Part shown: positions 54,958-64,000 of the stretch, piece after piece
How positions within the stretch are numbered: the first letter of the stretch is position 1
Layout: each line of letters opens with the position of its first letter
Source of the DNA: Monarcha castaneiventris obscurior
Taxonomy: Eukaryota > Chordata > Aves > Passeriformes > Monarchidae
Reading direction: 5' to 3'
NCBI GenBank assembly: GCA_026261815.1
Contig: JAMPIT010000417.1
Coordinates: 8,403,501 to 8,467,500, forward strand
DNA length: 64,000 nt
Program-made: the position numbers and the translations under genes
Notes under the pieces: generated by a model
Database searches by the model: none
What the model was told of the DNA's origin: nothing
Seen by the model: only the letters and a program-made list of their open reading frames with translations

Positions 54958-55185
54958 TGAAAGGAGTGGTGCAGGGGAAAGAGACATTGGGACATGGGAT
55001 CCCCTTCACCTTCTCTGCTTTCAAAGGCAATGGGAGGCATGGATACAAGGGAATATCGAAGTTCAGAAGTCTGCTTCAAGATCAGTAGGGCTCCGTGATC
55101 TTGCGGGAAAAGCAAGGCATTGTTCTTGGCTTTGGAAGAGACACCTGAGGTTTGTGTGGTACCAGTGTTACCAGAAGTTGGTAAA

Positions 55186-55191
55186 AATAAA
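55186..55191 (+). promoter_or_regulatory. SSTR3: SSTR3 polyadenylation signal
   Basis: AATAAA 229 bp after the stop codon. The plus strand just past it (55208) begins an LTR-like block, so the natural 3' end may be influenced by that insertion. Confidence 0.55.
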
Positions 55192-55207
55192 ACCTCCTTA
55201 ACTCTAA

Positions 55208-55420
55208 TGTAGCGTTAAGAAGCGGGCATTCTTTATTTGGCTGGATGCATGAGGGGATATCTCCTCCAAAATATCATGCATGCTGAGTACAGAAAAAGCT
55301 TCCATTTATATACTATATTTTACATACATGCTCATTGATTTTCCCAGAATAAACATACATATGGTAATCATTTCCCTGAAATCATTAACATAATTTCCCT
55401 CTCCTTTACACATACATTCT
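55208..55420 (-). mobile_element. LTR-like block in reverse orientation
   Basis: Read on the minus strand, the block shows a TATAAA (55310-55305), then an AATAAA (55237-55232), then an end CTTCTTAACGCTACA at 55208, the order of U3-R-U5 in an LTR. The far boundary is not visible and no target duplication was found, so 55420 is arbitrary. It could instead be ordinary AT-rich DNA. Confidence 0.4.
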
Positions 55421-58400
55421 TCTGTCCTGGAAGTCTCTTTGGTGGTCCCTTGTGGTTGGTGTCCCCAAAGTCATACCTGACTGCTTGGTGAACTGGTAAA
55501 AGTTGGGACAATAAGCATTGTGCAGTTCATAGGCCAGTGGCTTTTGAAGTATAAGTGTTTTGTTAGCCACCAGGAGCAAATGATTTTTCATCTGGCAACA
55601 CCAGGTGAAGAGCAGACTGCATTTAGGGAGAGCTGAAGCGGTGATGGGCACTGACAGTACAGAGAGAGCAAGCCCTAGCTTGATGATCTGCCCTTAGATG
55701 ACCCAGCTGTGGAGGGCATAGGCTGCCCTCTGATGATGGCACCTCCAGGAAGTCCCCAAATGTCATATGCCACATGTAGGCAACCCGGTGCCTTGAATAT
55801 CCTCCTCATAAACATGAGAAGTGGTTTACCTTAAAAGATGAACAGGAAAGAGAAATGTTCTCTAGTTCTTCAAAAACCTTGGGGACAGATTTCCTGCCCG
55901 TGCTGGTCGTGGCTGGAGACCATTGACTGCTCAAAACCTCCTCTTTCTTTTTAGGGCTCTTACGGACTCTGGGCAGAGTGACGAGACTTACCTGGCAGGA
56001 AATAATGGAACATTTCTCTCCTGCACTTCACATTCTTCAGGGTTTTCCTGGTGCTTCTGCACCCTGGTGGGAGGTGTAACAAGGGTAGAGAAGAAGACAG
56101 TGAGACATGAGTCGGAGGCAGCATTTCTTTTCCTCCCCTTAAGTTTTACTGTAAATAAGCAAAAAGCCTTTGGGCTTAGAAGGCTGGGTGGGCAAAACCG
56201 TGCTGTGTTTAGGGGAGGGGGTGCTGTAGATTTGGCTCTCCTGAGAATACACCATGTCTTTGAGTTGAACCAACCTCTGTATGGAGTCTTGTTTGGCTGA
56301 TACAGGAGATCACGGCATCTATCAGTACAGGATGGGGCCAGGAAGCAGACGGAGGTCGGGGGATCTCCGGCATGTAAGAGCTGTGGTTGTGAAGAGTCTG
56401 GGCAATACTAGGAACTCATTTATCCTGTGGAAAGTGGCAAAGTATTTGTCTCGGGGTGGTGAAGACACGACGTGTCTGCATGTGCACAAAGGTAGTTGTA
56501 GGCAGAACTTCGTTCCCTGGACTGTTCATGTGTGGGAATGGCTGAAGAGGATCACAGACCCAGGAGTCAGGGCTGGTGGGAGACTGGTGCCAGTCTTGGG
56601 CACCAGTGCTAATCTGTGGGGGTGTGTACATGTGTACAGGGGTACCTAAGGGGGCATGCATGCGTGTAAGTGTATACAAACAAAGATGAGGGGGTGTGTT
56701 TATGCAGTTGCAGGATGTTTAAGTGCGGATGTGAATGCTTGGATAAGGGTTGGAGAGCAAACGTGCTGCTGTGGAGTCGGATGAGTGCTTGCTCCTGTGC
56801 ATTGGCTGTTGGAGGGAAGTTGTGGGTGGGAACTGAGGGGAAAACTAGTGGGCAGGCTGGAAGAGCAGCACTGTACAACGGTGGGTGGGTGAGATGAAGG
56901 TCTCCCTCTCCACTTTGGCTTATTTCCTGCAGCTCTGCTAAAATGTCTGTCCCCATACTTTTAACTTCTCCATGAATGCTATTGCTAAGCTACAGCCACT
57001 GAAATGACCCTCATACCACAGCCCCTTTGGGCAATTTTCTCCACAAACAATTCTGAGAAATGGGAAGGAGGGACCCACCAGAAGGACACATGCCTCCCTG
57101 AGGTCAGGAGATATTGCAGGAGGCAACCTGTGGAAGGTCAACTATGAGAACTGGCTGGGCAATGGAAAGATGCCTCACAGGTCACTTGAGAGAAGGTAGG
57201 AGAAGGGAAGGGGTTGGGTGTGCTGGGACAGAAGCCAAAAGCCCTGGGCTGGGAAGCAGAACAAGCTGCAGCAGCTGAGGATCGTGGGAACAGAACCACT
57301 TCATGAGGAAGCAAGAGTCAAGGTCACACAAAGGCAATGTGAGAAGATGTGAAGGCCTGGCAGGCATCAGGAGAACTGCAGTGCAGGGCACCCAAGTTTG
57401 GAAAAGGACTGTCACAGGGTGTCAGGTGAGGAGACACCTCCTAGGCCAGTTGGAAAGCAGAGGAAGGGTGGGCAGGGACTGCAGACACAACCAAAGACAT
57501 TCGGCTGTGCTCTCAGCCTCTGGTACTGCCATCACCTCCGTGACAAAGATTGTCCCCTGGAATCCTACATCCTCATGTTTCTTCGTTCAGCCTGGAATGC
57601 TGGTGCCAAGCTGTCCGCGCCTGCAGGCTCAGCCTCAGGAGCTGAGCTCCTGCCACATCACACAGGAACTGCCCAGCTGCCCTTACAGCACTCCCCTGAG
57701 CACGGGCAGTCGGACACCCAGGAGCACAGGCCCAACTCACGGGGAAAAGAAAGTGCTTGGAAGCCAGTTTCTGTCTTCTGCTGTCTCTTTATATCTTTTC
57801 CTCCCTTAATCCATGCATTGGCTTCCCACACTGTGGGCCCCAGTCAGAAAAGCAGCCAAACTATGCATGGGCGTGGGATACAGTCTGTTGGACTAAAAAA
57901 AGCCTCTGTTTTAGTTTCTTGGGGAGCTCCCGCAACATCCACTGGATGAAGCACAACCAAGAAATCCTGGCAGAATGAGGATGGACTGCCAAAGCTTCTG
58001 CCTCTATAAGGGGCAACAAGTGGTAGAAAGATTAAAAGGACTGACTACCAAATGGTCAGATAGATGGACAACACAGCACTTCAAACTCTGGTCTGTGTTG
58101 CTCCTCTTGCAGAGAAGAGCAGAGCCAGGTGAATGCTGGACTCCCCTGGCAAAGCAATCCCTGTAGGACAGAGGAGAAACTGTATTATCTGAGGAGCTTG
58201 TCACACTGTTCATGGTTGATTACCAGGCAGCGAAGAAGGCATGTAACTGGGACAAAGGAGCTTGCAGGAAGCAGCTCGGGTGGGTGGGGGGCAGGTATAG
58301 GTTGGGTTTCCTTATCCATGGAGTGGCTGCCCAGCTGCCGTGGGGAGATGGGGGAAGTTCCCCAGCTGCCAACACACTTAACAGAGAGTCTCCTTCACCA

Positions 58401-60299
58401 CCAAACTGAGCTGAGACTTCATTTCACACGCTTTTGCAGCTCCATCTGCTGCAAATCACCATTCAAGAAACTCCGTCGACTTGTTGGCTTCTTAAAATAC
58501 CAACATCCCTTAAGAGCCCAAGCACTGCAATGCCAGCACCAAGCAAGAGTGCCAAGGACACATCATTTTGACACACGGAATCTGAGCTCCCACCAAGGCA
58601 GCTCTGCAGGGCAGCCTGCTGGGGCAAAGAAAATGTGTTCCGAGGAGATCTGCAAAAAAATGGCGATCTTTAGATTAAATAGGGGTTTAAAAGTAAGGAG
58701 ACAAGCATCATATTTTTTCTGTCTTGTGTTTTCTTCATCCCCCCTAGGCTGTATCCTATTTTGCAGTGACAAATTGGGGAAATAAAAAATGAAGATGAAC
58801 AGAAAATAAAGCTGGGGGAAGGAAAAAAAAAGGTATTTCTTGTCCAAAATTCATGAGGGGAAAACAAATGCCACAAAATTATTCAAACTATCACCACTGA
58901 TTTACAGGCTGTTTTTCATAGGAGCAGGCATTTGGAATGATGGTCAGGAGGTCACTGCTTCCTGACCCCTGCTCTTTCCTCAGCCCTGTCTCCCTGTTGG
59001 TGAATTCCCTGAGTTCTCTGTGGTAATAACATTAATCAGACTGCCCTTGTGATCCCTCTCCCTCTCCTTAACGATGGTGCGGTTGACTCTGGGCAGCCCA
59101 GAGGCCACGGGGGCCATGTGCAGTGGCCAAGTGTAAGTCTGGATGTGGGCAGGGGGGAATTGCTCCAGTCAGATATGGAAAAGAGTTTTTCTGTTCTGGG
59201 TGCAGAGACACAGAGATAAGGGCTCCATCAAGCCCCGTGCTGCACAGAAGGTTTCATTCTCGTCACGTAGCGATCTGAGCTGCAAGACCAGAAAGGGCTG
59301 CAATGATTTCAGCAGCATTGTGCAATCCTCTTCCCAGCAAACGTGTGATTACAGATGGGGTGATGGGGACACAGGGAACCCATTCTGTCAGAGGGTTCGT
59401 GTGCACACGTCAGAGCACAAGAGCAGATATGTGCTGTGTGTGCACGCATGCAAATGAGCGCTTATTGCATGATTGCATGTGCATGTGTGCATGTGTGTGT
59501 GCATGCAACTGCATGGATTTGGATAAACACACAGACACTCATGCTGTGCATGGATTGAAACAGATTTTTGTGTGCATGAGACCATGTGGGGCCACCACAC
59601 AGGTGCACACACACCCAGACCTGCAGGTACCGCTTGGCCCAGGCATGAACACTAAGAATGCAGCACATTCACCTTAATGTACACAGTCCAGGGACGGGCT
59701 CAGGCTGGGAGGGGGCATCTGGACCTTGCCCATGGCCCTCTGGACACACACGTACCCACCCACCAAACCCACCTGGGGCAGCTGCGGATCCACTCAGTGT
59801 GACCCTTCTGCTCTGCAGTGGATCTTCAGGAGAAAAACTGGTCAGGTGGTAAATGGTGATGGCAGAGTGGGGAAGCGAGGGTGTGTTTCCAGGCTGTTAC
59901 CAACACAGCCCACACATAAAGTCATTTGAAGCTGTAGTTAGGGAGCCGCTGTATTTGTCATCAGCAGGGAATCACAGCAGCTCAGAGCAGGAAACAGCAA
60001 AACTGTCCAGGCCATGTTTCAGCTGCTGTACGGGGCTGTGGAACAAGGGGGTGTGTGGAGGGGGCCAGAAGCAGTTAATCCATTGGTGTAATGGGGTAGC
60101 CTCCAGAGAAAAGAGGCAGGGGAACACAAACAAGGGAAACACCTTTAAAAAAGAAGATGCTCCTAGCTCTCCTGAGGATCCGGCAGGGAATTGAAATGCT
60201 TTATCTGCTCGAACGAGTGGAAAATATGCAAATATTTGCTCATGAAAAATTGCTGTTCTTTGCCTTCCCAAGCATAAACTATGCAAACGCCACACACCA
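55421..60299. other. Gene-free sequence downstream of SSTR3
   Basis: No exon of a known gene was recognised, including none with the collagen repeats or C1q domain expected of C1QTNF6. CA/TG-rich patches occur at 59395-59620. Open frames up to 218 codons (58129-58785) match no family. Confidence 0.45.
60226..60233 (+). promoter_or_regulatory. Octamer (POU) motif
   Basis: A perfect ATGCAAAT octamer inside an AT-rich stretch, with a near copy ATGCAAAC about 50 bp downstream at 60281. It lies 100-300 bp upstream of the CpG-rich block, where it could serve a promoter; an isolated octamer can also be chance. Confidence 0.35.
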
Positions 60300-60960
60300 C
60301 GCAGCCGGCTCACGCAGATCTCACACTCGGCACGTCATGCACAAACAGACACACGCGCGTACCCCGCACGTCAATGCAGCCGGGCAAGGACACGTGCCTG
60401 GGCTGCAGCACGGCAGCCTCCCCTCCATGACAAACAGGGCCGCGGGGCACGGCAATACGGATGCCTCGACCGGCAAACTGTGCCTGGGCGGGCAGTGCCC
60501 CGCCGCGGCTCCCTGCGGTGCTCTGCCGCCCGAGCGGCTGCGGGCGGAGGGAACGCCAGAGCCCGTCCCGCTCCTGCCGTGCTCTGGGGCAGGCGGGACA
60601 CCCCCGGGGGACACAGGGGATGGGGGACATGCGGGGGACGCGAGGGATGCGGGAGATGCGGGGACGCGGGGGATGCGGAGAACGCGGGGGATGCGGGCGC
60701 TGCGCGGGATGCAGGGGATGCGAAGAACGCGGAGGATGTGGGGGATGCGGAGGATGCGGGCGCTGCGCGGCGCGTCCTGCAGAGGGGGATCGGGCGCCGG
60801 CCGCAGGGGCGGCACCGCGGAGAGCCGGGACCGCGGCCGGACCTCTGCCCTTCCCACTGGTGTGAGGAGCAGGCTCGGGACTGTGCTGCCAAGCGGCAGC
60901 GGAGCCTCTCCGTGCCGAACCCCCGCGTGTCAGACATCCAGAGGGACCTCTGTGCAGGCA
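60300..60960. promoter_or_regulatory. CpG-rich block, possible promoter of an unidentified gene
   Basis: Very CpG-dense, comparable to the SSTR3 promoter, and containing a minisatellite. It sits where the next gene (C1QTNF6 by human order) could start. No convincing first exon was found. Long frames through it on both strands continue into the CR1 copy at 60997 and are not genes. Confidence 0.4.
60600..60775 (+). repeat. GC-rich minisatellite, unit about 9 bp (GGGGGATGC)
   Basis: Some 18 imperfect units, mainly GGGGGATGC, GGGGGACGC and GGAGGATGC, with a larger-order repeat: GGATGCGGGCGCTGCGCGG appears twice, about 80 bp apart. Confidence 0.88.
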
Positions 60961-60996
60961 GGAGAGGCGTGCAGCTGCAGCACAGAGAGCCAGTTG

Positions 60997-61601
60997 TGTC
61001 CTGGGCTGCATCAAAAGAAACGTGGCCAGCAGGTCGAGGGAGATTATCCTGCCCCTCTCCTCCTCTCTGGTGAGACCCCACCTGGAGTGCTGCATCCAGG
61101 TCTGGGACCCCCAATATACAAAGGACATGGAGCTGTTGGAGCAGGTCCAAGATGACAGTGATGAAGATAATCAGAGGGCTGGAGCATCTGTCCTGTGAAG
61201 ACAATCTGAGAGAATTGGGGCTGTTAACCTGGAGAAGAGAAGGCTCCGTGAAGATCTTATAGTCCCAGTACCTAACGGGAGCCTACAGGAGAGCTGGAGA
61301 GGAACTTATCATAAGGGCATGTAGCTATAGGACAAGGGGGAATGGCTTTACAATGCAAGAGGTCAGGGTTAGATTAGATATTAGGAAGAAATTGTTCACT
61401 GTGAGGATGGTGAGGCACCAGCACAGGTTGCCCAAAGGTGCTGTAGCTGCCTCATTGCTGGCAACATTCAAAGCCAGGCTGGATGGAGCTTTGTGCAACC
61501 TGATCTAGTGGAACGTGTCCCTGTCTGTGGCAGGGGGCTTGGAATTAGATGATCTTGGACGTCCCTTCTAACCCAAACTACCCTGGAATTCTATGATTCT
61601 G
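60997..61601 (+). mobile_element. CR1: CR1 retrotransposon, sense, longest copy
   Basis: About 600 bp of CR1 3' sequence in order: 'ctgggctgcatcaaaagaaa', 'gtggccagcaggtcgaggga', 'gtgagaccccacctggagtg', 'ggacaagggggaatggcttt', 'aggatggtgaggcacc', ending 'attctatgattctgt'. The reading frame is broken by stops. Confidence 0.95.
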
Positions 61602-62888
61602 TCATGTCGGTCTGGTTCCCTTAGTGGAAAGCACCCCTCGCAAATCCAAGAGATTGTGAGCTCTTAAACACCAGCTTCCTTGCCCATCCACCTGTCCACT
61701 CATGTCCTACCAGCCCATCCCCCCTCCACAAAGTTTTTTCTTCTTTGGTGAGAAAGTTCATGGGTATCTCTGAAGAAAGTTTTCTCACCCAAACTGCTGT
61801 GCACCTTTCTCAGCACTGCTGGTGAGAGCTGATATGCCCCGAGTAGAGATCTAAGGTTGATAAGTGATACGGGCAGGTCTAGGAGTGTGGGTAGGTGAGG
61901 GTGGCACAGGAGTAAACATTTCTGGGCCTAGACAGGAGTGGATGGAAGGAGGGGGCCTTCAGGTGCATTCAGATGCAGAGAAGCAGAAGGCAGCAGGCTT
62001 GGCTGAAGGTTATTTTTAAGAACTGGTTCAAACAGGCTACAATTGTCACCTGGTGTCTCCCACCCAGCCGAGTTGCTGGATCTAGATGTTCACAAGGCAG
62101 CAAGCTCTTCCTGGTTGCAGTAGGGATAGTCCTTGTAGTCGTATGCCAGAGTTTGGGGTGGATATCAGCACAGTTCCTTGTCTTGGTTGGTCTCCCAGGC
62201 AGCGTCACAAGGTGGGGGTAAAAGATGGGACACTCAAGCTGGAAAAGCTGCTGAGGGGGAGAGGGGAAGCCTGGGTGATGCTTCCGTAGCTGTGAGGCAT
62301 CTGCAGCTGATGCAGCTTGTGAGCCAGTGTGTGATACCCTCCCTGCTCAGCTGTGTCACACATGGACTGGCTGTGGGGGCACCGGCAAGTGGGAGACAAG
62401 CTCACACTTTCATGCTCAGTATCAGAGACTGCCAGGTCTAGCAACAGCTTTGCTCAAGCAAGGAGTGCAGGTGAAAGGCTCTTCCAGCTGCTCCTCAGCC
62501 ACGTGGCATTTCAGCAATGCACAGCAAAATAAAAAAAAAAAAAGCAGTCTTTGCCAGGCCTTGATCTCTGTGTGAGACAGGCCAGGCCGCCAAGCAGCAC
62601 ACAGCAGAAATCCCTGCTGGCAGAAGTGCCTTCAAACTCAGCAGCAGCCTGCATAAAGCCAGGGAACGTGTCATTTCTGCTTGGTCCAGGCCCCACATGG
62701 GCAGAAGTCTTAAAAGAAAAGTAGCCACGCAGCTGACATCTAATAGGCCTGCCCATCCTTGGAGACGTAGAAAGTATTCTAAGCCAGTAATTTCATACCA
62801 TGTTGGTGCTCTTGAGTAACAAGGGCTGGCTGTTACACAAGCCCTGTGCACAGACGTGGAATCCACAGGCTGGAAAAGATTCATCTAA
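61602..62888. other. Gene-free sequence
   Basis: No exon or repeat recognised, except a poly-A run near 62528-62542. Confidence 0.5.
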
Positions 62889-62960
62889 TCATAGAATCAC
62901 AGAATAGTTCAGGTTTGAAGGGACCTTTAAAGGTCATCTGTTCTTCCCAACCTCCTCTGC
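62889..62960 (-). mobile_element. CR1: CR1 3' end fragment, antisense
   Basis: A short antisense CR1 terminus: 'atcatagaatcacagaatag', then 'gaagggacctttaaaggtca'. Confidence 0.85.
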
Positions 62961-63309
62961 TGCCCGGCCAGAGATGATCAGTGATCCTGGTACAGCAGAG
63001 TGACAGCTGCTGTTACGGGATGACCTGAGGGCACCACAAATCACTGAAGCAAAAAACCACCTTGCCACCTTTCCGTGTCTCAGGTGTACCCCTCCCCATT
63101 TACAGGCCCTTGGAAGGGCAAGGCAAAAGCACCCAGAAGCAGTCGGGCCGTGACAGAGAGGAGGCAAGTGCAGAGCAGTGCTGCTCATCCCTTCCCTGCT
63201 CTTCAAACACATGCGAGCTGTCTTTCCAAGGGTAGCAACAGCAGTAGCCAAAAGCCTGAACTTTGCTTCCAGAAAGAATCAGCTGTTGAGCTGAGCAAAT
63301 TGTGATGCT

Positions 63310-63385
63310 GTGCAGGGTGGGTGGAAGAAGGGAGGGAGGAAGGGAGGGAGGGAAGAAGGGAGAGAGGGAGGGAAGGAGAGCCAAG
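63310..63385 (+). repeat. Purine-rich GGGA/GGAA repeat
   Basis: Interrupted units of GGAG, GGGA and GGAA over about 75 bp, all purine on the plus strand. Such tracts are mutable and can adopt triplex structure. Confidence 0.85.
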
Positions 63386-63479
63386 CCTGACACGGGCCAG
63401 AGCAGGAGGGGAGGCACTCACAAAGGCCTTGGAGGCAGGATGGAAAAGACAGTAATTACATAAGAGCACTTGGCGAGCA

Positions 63480-63601
63480 TCTGGCTGGAGTCAGCTGGGT
63501 CCTGCCGGCCCTCCCTCCCTCCCGCGCTGCTAACCAGGAGCAGCTGAGGATACGGGATAGCGATAACTCAGCGCGGGACCCCTCCGCAGGGGAGCGGAGG
63601 T
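63480..63601 (+). other. Possible leader exon of the next gene
   Basis: A compact CpG-containing block ends at GGAGCGGAG|GTAAGA (donor at 63602). It looks like a first exon in plus orientation, and a purine-rich tract lies before it. By human order the next plus-strand gene here would be C1QTNF6, but no coding sequence is in the window, so the identity is inference only. Confidence 0.3.
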
Positions 63602-64000
63602 AAGAGGTGCCCCGCTTCCCCTCCCGGCTTGCGATGCTCTTCAAGAGTAGGGGCAGAGGAGTGGGGAGCACGGGGGAAGGAAAGGCAGCTGTGGTGGAGG
63701 AGAAGCGGTCAGGAAGGGGAAGAGAAGGGGCTCTTCCTCTGCCTCTTGGTGCAAATGATACCTTCAGTCCGGAGTTTGGTGAGGGAGGAGCTGTGAAGGG
63801 AGAGTGTTTGTGTGTGGATGTATGGGTGTATGTGCAACAGGGCAGACGATCCACGTGTGCCACAGGGGAGCTGAGCTGTGCACGGGGGCTAGAGACGGGA
63901 GAAAACATCCATTTCCTTCTCCATACCTCTGGTAGAGAGGGGTAATAGGGTGAATGCAGCCACTGAGGTGGAGACAGGCTTTGTCCCCCTACTTTGCCAG
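63602..64000. other. GC-rich sequence at window end
   Basis: No exon was recognised; it would be the first intron if the preceding block is a leader exon. Confidence 0.4.

Larger units (their letters stand above)
53691..55205 (+). other. SSTR3: SSTR3 terminal exon
   Basis: Bounded upstream by a long T/C tract and CTCTCAG acceptor at 53690, and downstream by the AATAAA at 55186. It contains 61 nt of leader, the whole coding sequence and a short 3' UTR of about 250 nt. Confidence 0.7.

Noticed and set aside
57303..58785. Frames of 168, 183 and 218 codons downstream of SSTR3
   Set aside because: They overlap in different frames, have unbiased composition and show no collagen repeat, C1q, cytokine-receptor or other motif. 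Not C1QTNF6 or IL2RB exons.
60157..61155. Open frame of 332 codons on the plus strand, with 272-277-codon frames opposite
   Set aside because: It runs through a minisatellite and into a CR1 copy. Residues are repeats of Gly-Met-Arg-type units. Comparable frames are open on both strands, as expected in CpG-rich DNA.

Overview
The window is vertebrate nuclear DNA, almost certainly from a bird. Genes are split by GT-AG introns, truncated CR1 retrotransposons occur on both strands with the usual 3' end around ATTCTATGATTCT, and intergenic distances are short. I assign no species. The three genes recognised are cytohesin-4 (CYTH4), RAC2 and somatostatin receptor 3 (SSTR3). From memory of human chromosome 22, they lie in the same neighbourhood, order and relative orientation there, read from the opposite strand.

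Layout. 1-13.4 kb holds no recognisable gene: three CR1 fragments and an AT-rich opening kilobase that could be conserved regulatory DNA. 13.4-28.9 kb is CYTH4 on the minus strand. Thirteen coding exons were reconstructed by splice site and reading phase, giving a 398-residue ARF exchange factor with coiled coil, Sec7 and PH domains; exon 1 is the least certain. 28.9-38.5 kb is the divergent interval between CYTH4 and RAC2 and carries an 840-bp solitary LTR with intact termini and a target duplication. 38.5-47.5 kb is RAC2 on the plus strand, six coding exons giving a complete 192-residue GTPase. 50-55.2 kb is SSTR3, with a CpG-rich leader exon, an intron and a single coding exon of 401 codons. 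55.2-64 kb has no identified coding gene: an LTR-like block against the SSTR3 3' end, a CpG- and minisatellite-rich block at 60.3-61 kb, CR1 copies, and a leader-exon-like block with a strong donor at 63.6 kb, where C1QTNF6 would be expected by synteny.

Functionally, CYTH4 and RAC2 are both small-GTPase signalling genes typical of blood cells: one loads GTP onto ARF proteins downstream of PIP3, the other drives the phagocyte oxidase and actin remodelling. SSTR3 is a Gi-coupled peptide receptor, in mammals usually placed in the primary cilium.

No new multi-gene system was found. The most informative observations are a CYTH4 intron that appears to need a GC donor, loss of the last residue of the SSTR3 ciliary-targeting motif, the well-preserved solo LTR, a probable intron in the RAC2 3' UTR, and an LTR-like element placed directly at the SSTR3 polyadenylation signal.
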